Shown one piece after another: positions 1 to 8,287 of a stretch of DNA of 64,000 nucleotides. Source of the DNA: Slackia heliotrinireducens DSM 20476 (GTDB lineage: Bacteria; Actinomycetota; Coriobacteriia; Coriobacteriales; Eggerthellaceae). The stretch covers positions 2,666,001 through 2,730,000 of the forward strand of contig NC_013165.1 in the NCBI RefSeq assembly GCF_000023885.1. Reading direction: 5' to 3'. The notes below the pieces were generated by a model that searched no databases, was not told the DNA's origin, and saw only the letters and a program-made list of their open reading frames with translations. Position 1 is the first letter of the stretch, and every line of letters begins with the position of its first letter. The translations under genes were made by a program, and so were the position numbers.

Positions 1-725
1 CGGCGATGCTCGCCATGATGGGAGCCATCTTCGCATGCGGCAGCTACGCCGCCCTTGGAGTATGCGCCCTGTTCATAGCGGCGGCCTTCGCACTCTCGCA
101 CGTGCCGGCGGGCCAAGCCCTGCATTCCATCGCGCCGCTCATGTTCATCGTAGTCATCACGGCCATCATCAACATCTTCTTCGAGCATGACGGCGCCGTG
201 CTGCTGCAGCTCGGACCTATTGTCATCAACCAGGGCGGCGTGCACCTGGCCGTGTTCATGGGCATCCGACTCACCCTGCTGCTGCTTGTCGCCAGCCTGC
301 TGACACTGACGACCACCACCATCGATTTGACCGACGGCATGGAGGCCCTGCTCAAGCCCTTTGCGAAAATCGGGTTTCCCGCCCATGAGTTCGCCATGAT
401 CCTCGGTATCGCCCTGCGGTTCCTTCCCCAGTTCATGACGGAATTGAATGTCATCCGCGCCGCTCAGGCATCCCGCGGCGCACATTTTTCAGCCAACGTG
501 TTCAAGGACGGCCTCAAGGGCATATCGAGTCTGATGGTACCTCTGTTCACGAGCGCGTTCCGTCATGCCGAAACCCTTTCCGGCGCCATGGAGGCGCGCT
601 GCTACCACGGTGGGACGGGCCGCACAAAGCTCAATCCCTTCAAGCTGCGCGCGGCAGACGGCTTGGCCATGCTTCTGGTCTGCGCTTGCATCGCCTGCGT
701 AGTGGCGCTCAATATCCTTCTGTAA
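1..725 (+). CDS. ecfT: ECF transporter transmembrane (T) component, 5' end outside the window
   Basis: This is the membrane-coupling subunit of an energy-coupling-factor vitamin or metal importer; it links the substrate-binding S protein to the two EcfA ATPases. The visible 239 residues from the first ATG (position 6) form several hydrophobic segments. They also carry the two cytoplasmic coupling motifs expected of EcfT: an Ala-Ser-Arg-Gly element in RAAQASRGAHF and a second Ala-Arg element in SGAMEARCY. EcfT proteins are usually about 260 residues and the reading frame is open to the window edge, so the true start is probably upstream. The EcfA genes probably lie upstream as well. The substrate cannot be told from this subunit. 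Confidence 0.85.
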   Translation, partial: AMLAMMGAIFACGSYAALGVCALFIAAAFALSHVPAGQALHSIAPLMFIVVITAIINIFFEHDGAVLLQLGPIVINQGGVHLAVFMGIRLTLLLLVASLLTLTTTTIDLTDGMEALLKPFAKIGFPAHEFAMILGIALRFLPQFMTELNVIRAAQASRGAHFSANVFKDGLKGISSLMVPLFTSAFRHAETLSGAMEARCYHGGTGRTKLNPFKLRAADGLAMLLVCACIACVVALNILL

Positions 726-778
726 GAAAGCTGGGGCATCGGACGTCTGAAATGCGGTGGGAAGACGCACTCCCCCTT

Positions 779-1408
779 TTACGCATGCATCTCCCCACCA
801 TGATTGCCGCTGTCCAAAAGCGCCAGCAAGCCGTGCTGGAACACCGTCTGGACATCGCGCATCTTCGAATACACCTCTTCACGCGGGCAATCGCTCACCA
901 CGATTTGGGCCAGCATCGAGTAGTACGAGCCCATAACCATACCGAATACGTCCGGATCGATGCACCCTTCCAGATGTGCCCGCTCCAGGACTTCCCCAAT
1001 GCGCGCGATGTTCCGCCCGCTGAAATCCTGCAGGAAGTTCTCATACCGCGTGCCTTCGGATCTAGTCAGGATAAGACGCATGTCGTCACGGTGTTCGAAG
1101 AAGAAATCGACCAGTTCAGGCAGGTGATCGAGATAGGCTTCAGGCAACTGGCCCACGCGTTCCTCGTCGGGATAGCTCTGCCATTGCGCCGTCATCGACC
1201 CCAGGATACGGCTCATGCCCTCGAAGGTGTCGCTGACCAGCGCATGGAACAGCTCCTCCTTGCTGGCGTAATACCCGTAGAACGCGCCTTTGGTGAAGCC
1301 CGCATCCTTTACAATCTGGTTGAGAGAGGCCCCGCGGAAGCCCTTTTCCGAAAAATGGCGCCGTGCACTGTCTAGAATGGCCTGCTGTGTTGCGGTTGTT
1401 TCAGTCAT
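779..1408 (-). CDS. TetR/AcrR family transcriptional regulator
   Basis: This 209-residue protein has a typical N-terminal TetR helix-turn-helix (about residues 8-55) containing FSEKGFRGASLNQIVKDAG, followed by KGAFYGYYASKEELF. The rest is an all-helical ligand-binding and dimerisation domain. The start ATG follows an AAGAGG ribosome-binding site. It is convergent with the upstream ECF gene and divergent from the isomerase gene, so a neighbour target is not obvious. The ligand is unknown. No strong inverted repeat was found directly upstream. Confidence 0.85.
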   Translation of the reverse strand: MTETTATQQAILDSARRHFSEKGFRGASLNQIVKDAGFTKGAFYGYYASKEELFHALVSDTFEGMSRILGSMTAQWQSYPDEERVGQLPEAYLDHLPELVDFFFEHRDDMRLILTRSEGTRYENFLQDFSGRNIARIGEVLERAHLEGCIDPDVFGMVMGSYYSMLAQIVVSDCPREEVYSKMRDVQTVFQHGLLALLDSGNHGGEMHA

Positions 1409-1772
1409 GGTTCCTCTTATACCACCGGTACATGCTGAAGAAATATTACCCCCAGCAAACTTTTATCGCAAGTAGCCTTCGTGCACAGCTCCAGACGCCC
1501 GCCTCGACATGGGTCGCATGGCCCGTAGCGTACACCGAGGACACTGATTGAACCGGATTCGGGTTCGTGTTGGCGAAAACCCTGTTTTTTGCACCAGATT
1601 CAATGTTGTGCTTTCCTCGGCGGGCTTCAAACCTCCGCAGCACGTCAGGCTCGCGCGTGCGCTTAACGAATCGTCAGGCGTTTTCCTCCGCGGTTCGCGC
1701 CGCACGGTGCTTGCGCTAGAATGAATCTCTGGTTAAAACCCGATGCCGCCCGTCCGAGAAAGGGATGCAACC
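1409..1772. other. Intergenic region between divergent tetR and idi genes
   Basis: This 364-base stretch has no convincing gene. A weak promoter candidate for the downstream isomerase gene is TTCGCG at 1694-1699, then 17 bases, then TAGAAT at 1717-1722. I see no terminator, riboswitch or repeat. Confidence 0.4.
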
Positions 1773-2366
1773 ATGAATGTCGAACATGTCGTCGAATGCA
1801 ACCGGCAGCCTGATCCGATGGCTAGCGATCCGGCCAAAAGCGACGAACTCATCCTCGTGGACGTGTTCGACAACCCTGTGGGCACGGCTTCCAAAGAGCG
1901 CGTCCATCGGGAAAGCCTGCTTCATCGGGCATTCTCGGTCGTCTTGGTGCGCGACGGCGCATCCGGGCCGGAGGTGCTGGTCACCCGCCGCGCGCCGTGC
2001 AAGTACCACTCCGCGGGGCTTTGGACCAATTCGTGCTGCTCGCACCCGCGAGTCGGAGAAAGCACCGTCGACGCAGCCTATCGCCGCGTTGCCCAGGAGT
2101 TGGGCGTGCAGGCCCGTGACCTGCGGGAAATCGGTTCATTCATCTATAGGGCGTCGTTTCCTTCAGGCATTGCCGAATACGAATACGATCACGTGTTCGT
2201 CGGAGGATGCGAAGGCGAGCTTCGCCCCGACCCCTCCGAAACCGACGGGGTGCGGTGGATGCCCCTTGCCGACCTGGCGGACGAGCTAATCATGCAGCCC
2301 GCCGCCTTCGCCCCCTGGTCTTTAACCGTGTTCCCCATGGTCTTGGTCTTCCTGGCCGACCGATAA
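1773..2366 (+). CDS. idi: Isopentenyl-diphosphate delta-isomerase (type 1, Nudix fold)
   Basis: The enzyme interconverts isopentenyl and dimethylallyl diphosphate in isoprenoid synthesis. The 197-residue product has the family landmarks: HRAFSVVL near the Nudix strand, the active-site cysteine region NSCCSHPR, a Nudix-like helix with AAYRRVAQELG, and an acidic YEYDHVF segment where the catalytic Glu lies. I chose the ATG at 1773 because GAAAGG sits about nine bases upstream. An in-frame ATG at 1743 would add ten residues but has no ribosome-binding site. The gene is alone on this strand. Bacteria using the MEP pathway often carry this isomerase as an optional enzyme. Confidence 0.88.
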   Translation: MNVEHVVECNRQPDPMASDPAKSDELILVDVFDNPVGTASKERVHRESLLHRAFSVVLVRDGASGPEVLVTRRAPCKYHSAGLWTNSCCSHPRVGESTVDAAYRRVAQELGVQARDLREIGSFIYRASFPSGIAEYEYDHVFVGGCEGELRPDPSETDGVRWMPLADLADELIMQPAAFAPWSLTVFPMVLVFLADR

Positions 2367-2382
2367 TGCCGACCCGGCCCGG

Positions 2383-4038
2383 CTACTTCAGGGTGCGGGC
2401 GGAATAGGTGGCCAGATGCTTACCCACGTGGGAGATGACGATTTTGCCGCTCACCTGGTCATACCCGAAATACATCCGCATGAAACGGTCGTCGGACTCC
2501 TTGATGCCGCTTTTGAGATGCATCTGCGCCTCCAAGGAGCGGCCTTCGTATTCGTCAACGTAGTCTTCCATAAGCTTGGCGTTCTTGCGGGTCATCATCC
2601 CAGCACCGCGGGCGTATTCGAACCTGGATCGGTCGTTGAACTCCCGTGCCGGATCGACGCCGCCCTGGCTGCGAAGCAGGCCGTGAGCGATGGTGCACAG
2701 GTCGTACAGGGCGTTCCACACCGTTTCGGAATTGGTGGAGCATTCGTCCAGCGAACGGAAACCGCGACCCGTGAAGGCGATGCGGTCGGGATACACCCGC
2801 AGGAACAACTCGGCCACCTCACGGGGCGACATGGGCCAACTGTTCAGTTCGACCCGCTGAGCCTCGGCGGCGTCCGCGCCGCCCTTCAGACGATATTCGA
2901 GCATCTCGTTTTTGGCAGCAAGCAGGTGGCGTTCGTTCTCCACCTCGGCCAGAGCCTTTGTCAGACGGTCGTTTTCGCGCTGGACCTCCAGCAGGCCTTC
3001 CTCGATGTCGCTGGCGATGCTGATGGCTTCCTCCTCGACCGCTTCAATCCGGCGCTGGGCGCGCTTTTCCAGACTGGCGCGGCGCACCTTGGTGCGAACG
3101 TCGTCGATGCGCACCATCTGCTCGTAGAAGTTCACATCCTGGGCGTACACCTGGCGGAACAGGTCCAACAGGACTTCGGCACCCATGTCCTGCACGTCGG
3201 ACGCGGTGAAGAAGCGGTGGCGCACGGCGTCCTCAGGGTCGTCGAAATTCGGCCGCAGCGTGTACGCCCGCACCATGCCGTTGCTGCATCGCAGACCATG
3301 ACTGGGAATGCCGTATTCCATCTCTTCGCAGAAATCGGGGTCGCAGGTGTAATACACCAAGGCGCTCGTCCCCAGAACACGCGCCACAGCCTGCGGATCG
3401 ACGGCGAATTCGGGCCGCCCGTCGACGAACCTCGGGCTTACGTAGATCACCGGCACGCTGCGGTCGGCATTCGAGATGACCTCCCAGAACTTCGGGAAAT
3501 CCCCCACGTGCAGCGCCTGCGCCCCGAAAACCAAGGGCCGCCCGTCGATGGAACAGGCAAGGTTGATGTTGCCGTTCAGAATGCGCACGATGCGCGGGAT
3601 GGACTCTTCGGGAATCTGCTGGCGGGGCCCCAAGAAACCTGGCTGGTCGCCGTACGACAGCACCAGCGACACCGTGCCGGCGCATTCGCCCGTCTTCGTG
3701 AAACCGATTTCGGTGGTCCACTGGCGATGGGCGTAGCCGGGATCGGCGATCGTTTCGGTAATCGCGCAGGTCCACTGGGTACCGACGGGTTCGTCCCAGA
3801 ACACGGCGGATTCGAAGCGCACGGTTTTCGCCTCGTCAAGGGAGGTGAACACCGCGCCGGATTTGAAGGCGCCCCATTGGCGCTTCGACTCGGGGACGAC
3901 CTCCCCCTCTCGGTTCCACTTGCCTACCATCCAATAACGGATGCTCATCATGAGCTGCCACAGCACGTCGGTGCCTGGCTTGACGGATTCGATATCGAAA
4001 GACGTCTTGTAGAAAAGGGTTCGGTTAAGGTCATGCAT
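2383..4038 (-). CDS. Uncharacterised protein with central coiled coil
   Basis: I do not recognise a named family for this 551-residue soluble protein. Residues 1 to about 300 look globular with several Trp/Tyr-rich strands. About residues 310-390 form a charged heptad-like coiled coil rich in Glu, Arg and Leu. The last 150 residues form a separate domain ending in KIVISHVGKHLATYSARTLK, a hydrophobic-G-H-x-G-x-H-L pattern that I associate with uncharacterised C-terminal modules. No signal peptide or membrane segment is seen. The ATG at 4038 follows AAAGGA by six bases; a TTG six codons upstream is less likely. It is convergent with idi and stands alone. Confidence 0.7.
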   Translation of the reverse strand: MHDLNRTLFYKTSFDIESVKPGTDVLWQLMMSIRYWMVGKWNREGEVVPESKRQWGAFKSGAVFTSLDEAKTVRFESAVFWDEPVGTQWTCAITETIADPGYAHRQWTTEIGFTKTGECAGTVSLVLSYGDQPGFLGPRQQIPEESIPRIVRILNGNINLACSIDGRPLVFGAQALHVGDFPKFWEVISNADRSVPVIYVSPRFVDGRPEFAVDPQAVARVLGTSALVYYTCDPDFCEEMEYGIPSHGLRCSNGMVRAYTLRPNFDDPEDAVRHRFFTASDVQDMGAEVLLDLFRQVYAQDVNFYEQMVRIDDVRTKVRRASLEKRAQRRIEAVEEEAISIASDIEEGLLEVQRENDRLTKALAEVENERHLLAAKNEMLEYRLKGGADAAEAQRVELNSWPMSPREVAELFLRVYPDRIAFTGRGFRSLDECSTNSETVWNALYDLCTIAHGLLRSQGGVDPAREFNDRSRFEYARGAGMMTRKNAKLMEDYVDEYEGRSLEAQMHLKSGIKESDDRFMRMYFGYDQVSGKIVISHVGKHLATYSARTLK

Positions 4039-4303
4039 CGGGGATCCTTTACTCAACTGCTACGCTTTTACGGGACATGCCGTCCCTTTCGATACGCGGA
4101 TTATCTCCCCGGACCCCGTCGGAAAGTTGCGCAATTACAAGTAGGAGAAACGGCCGCGGCACCGTGCGTGACAAACAACCGAAAAGAGCCGCCGGATGCC
4201 CGACGGCAGCGCTCTTGTTTGCGCGTCGTTGTATCAAATAAGTTTGTTCGGCGCGACCGACAATCTGCGGCAAGTTGCAGGCTCGGGCAAAACAGTCGGA
4301 TCG

Positions 4304-4873
4304 CTAATCGGTTATCACCACGTCGACGGCGATATCCCCCTCGCGACGAGGCAGCGGAACGTCGCTCATCTGACAGGCACGGCACAAACCGATCGACACG
4401 CCATGGAAGTTCGGCAGGAACTCGTCGTAGAACCCGCCGCCATAGCCTAGTCGGAACCGGTCAGGGTCGAAGGAGAACGCGGGCACCAGCGCAACGGCCT
4501 GGATGCCTTCCGCAGGCAAGGCCACCAACCGATCCGGGTTTGCCGGCGGTTCCTCGATTCCGAAGGAGCTGGCCTCAAGCCCTTCGAAGTCGTCGATACG
4601 ATACCAATCCATGAGCGAAGTATTCGGCACGCATCGGGGCACCGCCACCATTTTATCCTTCGACCAGGCATCCCGAATGATGGCACGGGTATCCACTTCC
4701 GCACCTACCGACAGGTAGGCGTACACGGCATCAGCCTGCTGATAGGCGGGGTGTTCACACACGTTCGTCGCCACAACCGCATCGATGGCGACGCGGTTGT
4801 CTTCGCCCAGGTCGTTTCTCAGTGCCCTGAGCTTTCGGCGCAGTTCGTTCTTTTTCGAAGCAATGTCGTCCAT
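4304..4873 (-). CDS. 5-formyltetrahydrofolate cyclo-ligase
   Basis: This enzyme uses ATP to convert 5-formyl-THF to 5,10-methenyl-THF and so recycles a folate storage form. The product is about 189 residues, normal for the family. It has the N-terminal KNELRRKLRALR helix, a basic VAVPRC segment, and the signature FRLGYGGGFYDEFL that binds the phosphates and folate. Two adjacent ATGs exist (4876 and 4873); the second sits six bases from GAGGAG and is preferred. The gene has an unusual structured leader at 4916-4979. The upstream MFS gene on the same strand ends in its own terminator, so this is probably a separate transcript. Confidence 0.9.
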   Translation of the reverse strand: MDDIASKKNELRRKLRALRNDLGEDNRVAIDAVVATNVCEHPAYQQADAVYAYLSVGAEVDTRAIIRDAWSKDKMVAVPRCVPNTSLMDWYRIDDFEGLEASSFGIEEPPANPDRLVALPAEGIQAVALVPAFSFDPDRFRLGYGGGFYDEFLPNFHGVSIGLCRACQMSDVPLPRREGDIAVDVVITD

Positions 4874-4915
4874 CATCGACTCCTCGCATGCGGTGGTTTC
4901 GAATGCCTAGCATAC

Positions 4916-4979
4916 CATTGATGTTTCCCCTCTATATATAAGATAAGGGGCCGAAACATCAATGCTTCGGCCCCTTATC
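4916..4979 (-). promoter_or_regulatory. Overlapping hairpins and possible promoter upstream of the cyclo-ligase gene
   Basis: Two perfect inverted repeats overlap. One is a 14-bp stem, GATAAGGGGCCGAA (4942-4955) with TTCGGCCCCTTATC (4966-4979). The other is a 12-bp stem, CATTGATGTTTC (4916-4927) with GAAACATCAATG (4953-4964). They share bases, so in RNA they would exclude each other. On the minus strand TTGATG (4962-4957) and TATATA (within 4940-4933) also give a plausible -35/-10 pair 16-18 bases apart. It may be an attenuator-like leader, or a promoter inside a terminator remnant. Confidence 0.55.
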
Positions 4980-5024
4980 GACAGCGAATCTTGTGATGAC
5001 TGAATCCGCCGGAAGGGATAGGAT

Positions 5025-5068
5025 TAAAAAACGATCGATGGGAGCGGAACCGTCAACCACTCCCATCG
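5025..5068 (-). terminator. Rho-independent terminator of the MFS transporter gene
   Basis: On the minus strand a 9-bp stem CGATGGGAG/CTCCCATCG (5036-5044 with 5060-5068) is followed a few bases later by a run of six T residues (complement of AAAAAA near 5027-5031). It lies 25 bases past the stop codon of the carrier gene. Confidence 0.8.
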
Positions 5069-5092
5069 ACTTGTTGCCTCCGTTCCCGCAGG

Positions 5093-6403
5093 CTATGCGG
5101 GCTGTTGAACGCTTTCGTCGACTGCGTTAAACAGACCATCCGGTATTTCTATTTGAGCTTGCTGCTTGGGTCGCCTAATGGCGATGGAGGACACTGCGGT
5201 GACCACTGCCAGAGCGAAGAACGCCCAGAATGCAGGGCCGTAGCTGCCCGAACCGGACTGAGTTGCCGCAAGCAGCGTCGGTCCGATGATGGCTGCAGGA
5301 ATCATCTGGCAGCACATCAGGGCGTAGTTGATGCCGAAATGCTTCGTCCCGAAGAACGTGCCGCATACGGCAGAGGTAGCGGACATGGTACCGCCGAACG
5401 TGAGGCCGAGCAGGACGAAGCCGACCACGAGCAGCGGGAAGCTAGCAGCCTTCACGGCGAGGGCGCAGCATACCATGCCGGCCATGAAAGCGAGGGAAAT
5501 CCACGTGAAGGATGCGCGGTAGCCGAGCTTGTCCCACACGAAACCGTTGATGAGACGACCCAGGCCGTTGCACAGCGAGACGCTGCCCATGGCTGCCGTG
5601 GCGGTTGCCAGCACAGCCGCGCCAGTGCCGGCGCCGGCGGATTCAAGCACCTCCATGGCGGCGGGAACCGCCTGGCTGATCAGGGCAAGTCCGCCGCTGG
5701 TGCTCAGGGTCAGCCAGATGAAGCAGATCCAGAAAGCGGGGGTCTTGATCATCTGGACGGGAGTGTAGTCAACAGAGGATACGATGTTGTTTTCGCGGGC
5801 CCGAGCGAGCAGGGGTGCCACCTGTTCAGGCGAAGGATTGCGGAGCAGAATCGCGCCAAGGATGACCAGGACGCCGAACAGAACGCCCAGCACGCCGAAG
5901 GTCATGCGCCAGTCGAGAACGCCGAGCAGCATGGTGACCAGGGGGCTCAGGATCATGGCGCCTCCACCGTAACCCATGAGCAATGCGCCGGAAACGATGC
6001 CCTGCTTATCGGGGAACCAGTTGAGCGTGGTGTTGATGGCGCAGTTGAAGCCGATGCCCACACCCGTGCCGACCAGCACACCGTAATAGATGAAAATCTC
6101 AATGAGGGAATTGCAGAAGGCCGATGCGATGAAACCGATGGAAATCATGATGGCGGATACGGCCATGACCAAGCGGTAGTTGAACTTGCTGGTAAGCACG
6201 CCGGACACCACCATGCCGAGGCATACCGTCACGCACGAAATGGTGAAAATGGCGGACGTCTGCGAGCGCTGCCATCCGAAATTGGACTCCAGAGGCTCGA
6301 TGAACAGCGACCATGCGTAAATCAGGCCGAAGAAGCACAGCAGGACGAAAGTGATAACGAGCAGAAGCCAGCGCTTCGATACTCCATTCGCGGTTTGTGA
6401 CAT
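5093..6403 (-). CDS. MFS transporter, oxalate/formate antiporter (OFA) type
   Basis: This 436-residue inner-membrane carrier has about 12 hydrophobic segments. It shows OFA-subfamily features: the opening RWLLLVITFVLLCFFGLIYAWS and, later, GVGIGFNCAINTTLNWFPDKQG and GYGGGAMILSP. The family exchanges small carboxylates; the actual substrate is not readable here. I start it at ATG 6403, six bases after GAGGGG, rather than at an upstream in-frame ATG at 6484. It is transcribed alone and ends at a terminator at 5025-5068. A TATAAT-like box on the minus strand near 6561-6556 could belong to its promoter, but no matching -35 was found. Confidence 0.85.
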   Translation of the reverse strand: MSQTANGVSKRWLLLVITFVLLCFFGLIYAWSLFIEPLESNFGWQRSQTSAIFTISCVTVCLGMVVSGVLTSKFNYRLVMAVSAIMISIGFIASAFCNSLIEIFIYYGVLVGTGVGIGFNCAINTTLNWFPDKQGIVSGALLMGYGGGAMILSPLVTMLLGVLDWRMTFGVLGVLFGVLVILGAILLRNPSPEQVAPLLARARENNIVSSVDYTPVQMIKTPAFWICFIWLTLSTSGGLALISQAVPAAMEVLESAGAGTGAAVLATATAAMGSVSLCNGLGRLINGFVWDKLGYRASFTWISLAFMAGMVCCALAVKAASFPLLVVGFVLLGLTFGGTMSATSAVCGTFFGTKHFGINYALMCCQMIPAAIIGPTLLAATQSGSGSYGPAFWAFFALAVVTAVSSIAIRRPKQQAQIEIPDGLFNAVDESVQQPA

Positions 6404-6777
6404 TTGAATCCCCTCAATCGATAGGCGTCGTGACTTAGAAAACCGTGTTTTCATCGGAACGCACGATAAAGGACAATGCGACATAGGCTCAAGGGACTAA
6501 ATTATCGGGTTAGTGTTATAAGCCACTTGTTCTTTAAGTTTGGGACAATATCGCAATTATATGCCACGCTTGTAGCATTATTGACGCTTCAAACCAGGGC
6601 GAAAGCGGCGCACGGTACGAATGTGCCGTACACCGCCCCGCATGCGCGGCGTATAGGCTCGTTCCGGCCTAGATGGCAATACCGGATCGAGCCCCGCCAT
6701 CCTACGACGACCGCCGCTAGGCACAAAAGAGCCCCGCTGACACTGATAAACAGCGGGGCGATAGGAGGGTCTAAAAA
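6404..6777. other. Intergenic region upstream of the MFS carrier
   Basis: These 374 bases lie between two minus-strand genes. The distal part holds the terminator of the small Cys-rich protein (6723-6759). The AT-rich stretch 6480-6600 presumably contains the carrier promoter. No gene is supported. Confidence 0.5.
6723..6759 (-). terminator. Rho-independent terminator after the small Cys-rich protein
   Basis: GCCCCGCTG (6731-6739) pairs with CAGCGGGGC (6751-6759). On the minus strand it is followed by TCTTTTGT. It sits 18 bases past the stop codon of the gene at 6778. Confidence 0.8.
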
Positions 6778-6981
6778 CTAGAGGGCGTAGCTGGCGGCAC
6801 CCTGCTCGGCAGGAACGGTCTCCATGGACACATTGTCCTTACGGGAGAAGAGACGCTTCACAGCGGAAACCATGTTGTCGATACCAGTCGGTTCGCCGGG
6901 CTCGTGGCTCAGGGAGACAGCTGCAGCACCGCAGCAGATGTAAGGACCGCATTCGCTCTTGCGCTTGTAAGAAGTTGCCAT
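6778..6981 (-). CDS. Small Cys-rich protein of unknown function (67 residues)
   Basis: I do not recognise this protein. It begins MATSYKRKSECGPYICCGAA and has three Cys in the first 20 residues, followed by an acidic, Pro/Gly-containing middle and an amphipathic stretch MVSAVKRLFSRKD. It has no clear signal peptide. A GGAG ribosome-binding site lies five bases before the ATG at 6981, and a good terminator follows at 6723-6759, so it is very likely a real, separately transcribed gene. An in-frame ATG at 7071 is unsupported. Its role, perhaps metal binding or a precursor peptide, is open. Confidence 0.65.
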   Translation of the reverse strand: MATSYKRKSECGPYICCGAAAVSLSHEPGEPTGIDNMVSAVKRLFSRKDNVSMETVPAEQGAASYAL

Positions 6982-7110
6982 TGCTACTCCAATCATTCGT
7001 TTCCGCCAATTACGTGGGCGGCTTGTTCGTTGCTGTTGCAATACGAAAGATAGACCCCTTGAAAACGTCACTCAATGGGCGAAAAAATGCAAAACGGGAC
7101 TTTTTTCACC

Positions 7111-7155
7111 CAAAAGAAACGTCCGTGGCATATCGTAAAAGATATGCCACGGACG
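7111..7155 (-). terminator. Terminator displaced from the tetR gene by IS insertion
   Basis: A perfect 15-bp stem is formed by 7120-7134 and 7141-7155 with loop GTAAAA. On the minus strand it is followed by TTTCTTTT. It faces the TetR gene at 8381-8965, but the 1,179-bp IS element now lies between them. Confidence 0.75.
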
Positions 7156-7198
7156 GGACAGAACTGTAGCTTTTGGGTCGAAACTTTTTTCCCTACAG

Positions 7199-8197
7199 TC
7201 AACCAACGTAGGCGTGACCGCGCTTGCGCGAGCTGCGGAAAGTGGCGTCGGCCATGAACAAATGGCGGAGCACCCTTTCCACTTTGGGCCATTTCTCCTC
7301 GGCCCGCTTGACCCTGAACAGGTACGCGTACCAGTTCAGATATGACTGCAGGTTCTTGACGTCCATGCCGACGTAGCCGTGCAGGTAGCGCCTGATCCAG
7401 GAGCACAGGTTGTTCACCATCGCCATCTTCTCGAGGTACTCCGGGTCCTTCGTGTCGGCCTTGTAGGGCCGGTCGACGCCCTTCACGGCCTTCACCAGCG
7501 ACTTGTGGGACTTCTCCATGTCGTGGAAGATCTCGGAGCCCTCGGCGATGCTGGCCTGCAGCGCGTCCTTGATGCGCCTGGCCGAGGGCTTGCCGTGGCC
7601 GCAGCGCACGGCGACCACGTTCTTGTGGACGTCGATCGCGACCGCTATGCAGACCTTGTCCTTGCTCAGGCCCCTCTTCGGCCTCCAGCCCGGGCCTCCC
7701 TTCAGGTCGGAGTCCGTGACGTACATCTCGTCTATCCAGACCTTGTCCCGCAGGACGATGCGGTCCTGGTAGCCGTCTATCGTGCTCATGACCCGGTGGC
7801 GCCACTCCCAGGCCGTCTGGTGCGACATCCCGCAGAGCTCCGCCGCAGCGTCGAGCTGCACGTTGTAGCACATGAGGCGGATGAAGAGGACCCATGCGGA
7901 CAGGGGCTTCTTCGAGGATTCGAATATCGTGCCGGCCAACGACGTGTACTTGCGACCGCAGTCGCGGCATTCCCAGAACCTGCGGCCGGCACCCGTGCGG
8001 CCTCGGCCGACGGTCTCGCCGGAACCGCATCTCGGGCACGGGGGCCGGGGCCTCCACTCGTCGGCAGCCTCGTCGTAATCTCCGACGCCGACGGACTCGC
8101 GGCACCTTCTCGTCTCGACGGCCTCTTGCAAGAGCGCGAAATCGCCCTCATCGAGGGCGTTGACCCGCTTCGCGAACGGGTTCGTACGGGTGGACAT
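7199..8197 (-). CDS. IS1595 family transposase, copy 1
   Basis: This 332-residue transposase has an N-terminal zinc ribbon (PCPRCGSGE then WECRDCGRKY), followed by a helix-turn-helix-like segment. The DDE-type catalytic core includes VWIDEMYV, IAVAIDVHKN and FHDMEKSHKSL, and a late Asn region SYLNWYAYLF, as in IS1595-type DDE/N enzymes. I chose ATG 8197 (MSTRTNPF) over a GTG at 8266, because the upstream stretch lies in a long inverted repeat and has no ribosome-binding site. The stop codon lies inside the left terminal repeat. The translation is identical to copy 2. Confidence 0.9.
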   Translation of the reverse strand: MSTRTNPFAKRVNALDEGDFALLQEAVETRRCRESVGVGDYDEAADEWRPRPPCPRCGSGETVGRGRTGAGRRFWECRDCGRKYTSLAGTIFESSKKPLSAWVLFIRLMCYNVQLDAAAELCGMSHQTAWEWRHRVMSTIDGYQDRIVLRDKVWIDEMYVTDSDLKGGPGWRPKRGLSKDKVCIAVAIDVHKNVVAVRCGHGKPSARRIKDALQASIAEGSEIFHDMEKSHKSLVKAVKGVDRPYKADTKDPEYLEKMAMVNNLCSWIRRYLHGYVGMDVKNLQSYLNWYAYLFRVKRAEEKWPKVERVLRHLFMADATFRSSRKRGHAYVG

Positions 8198-8212
8198 GGC
8201 GGTATCCCATCC

Positions 8213-8287
8213 GCCCAGGCGCCCATCCGATCGGGATCGTCGCCAAACAATGGACCGGATGGGCACCTGGGCTGATCATTGTTTGGC
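8213..8287 (-). repeat. Long inverted repeats in the transposase leader (copy 1)
   Basis: GCCCAGGCGCCCATCCG (8213-8229) and CGGATGGGCACCTGGGC (8256-8272) pair with a single mismatch. A second pair, GCCAAACAATG (8242-8252) with CATTGTTTGGC (8277-8287), is perfect and interleaves with the first. Both lie just upstream of the transposase ATG at 8197 and are repeated in copy 2. Confidence 0.7.

Noticed and set aside
2416-4614. A 732-codon plus-strand reading frame opposite the coiled-coil protein and cyclo-ligase
   Set aside because: It spans two unrelated minus-strand genes and their gap. Its composition is that of an antisense shadow and no domain is visible.
7068-8105. A 345-codon Arg/Gly-rich minus-strand frame in the IS element
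   Set aside because: It is out of frame with the zinc-ribbon DDE transposase, low in complexity, and extends past the IS end.
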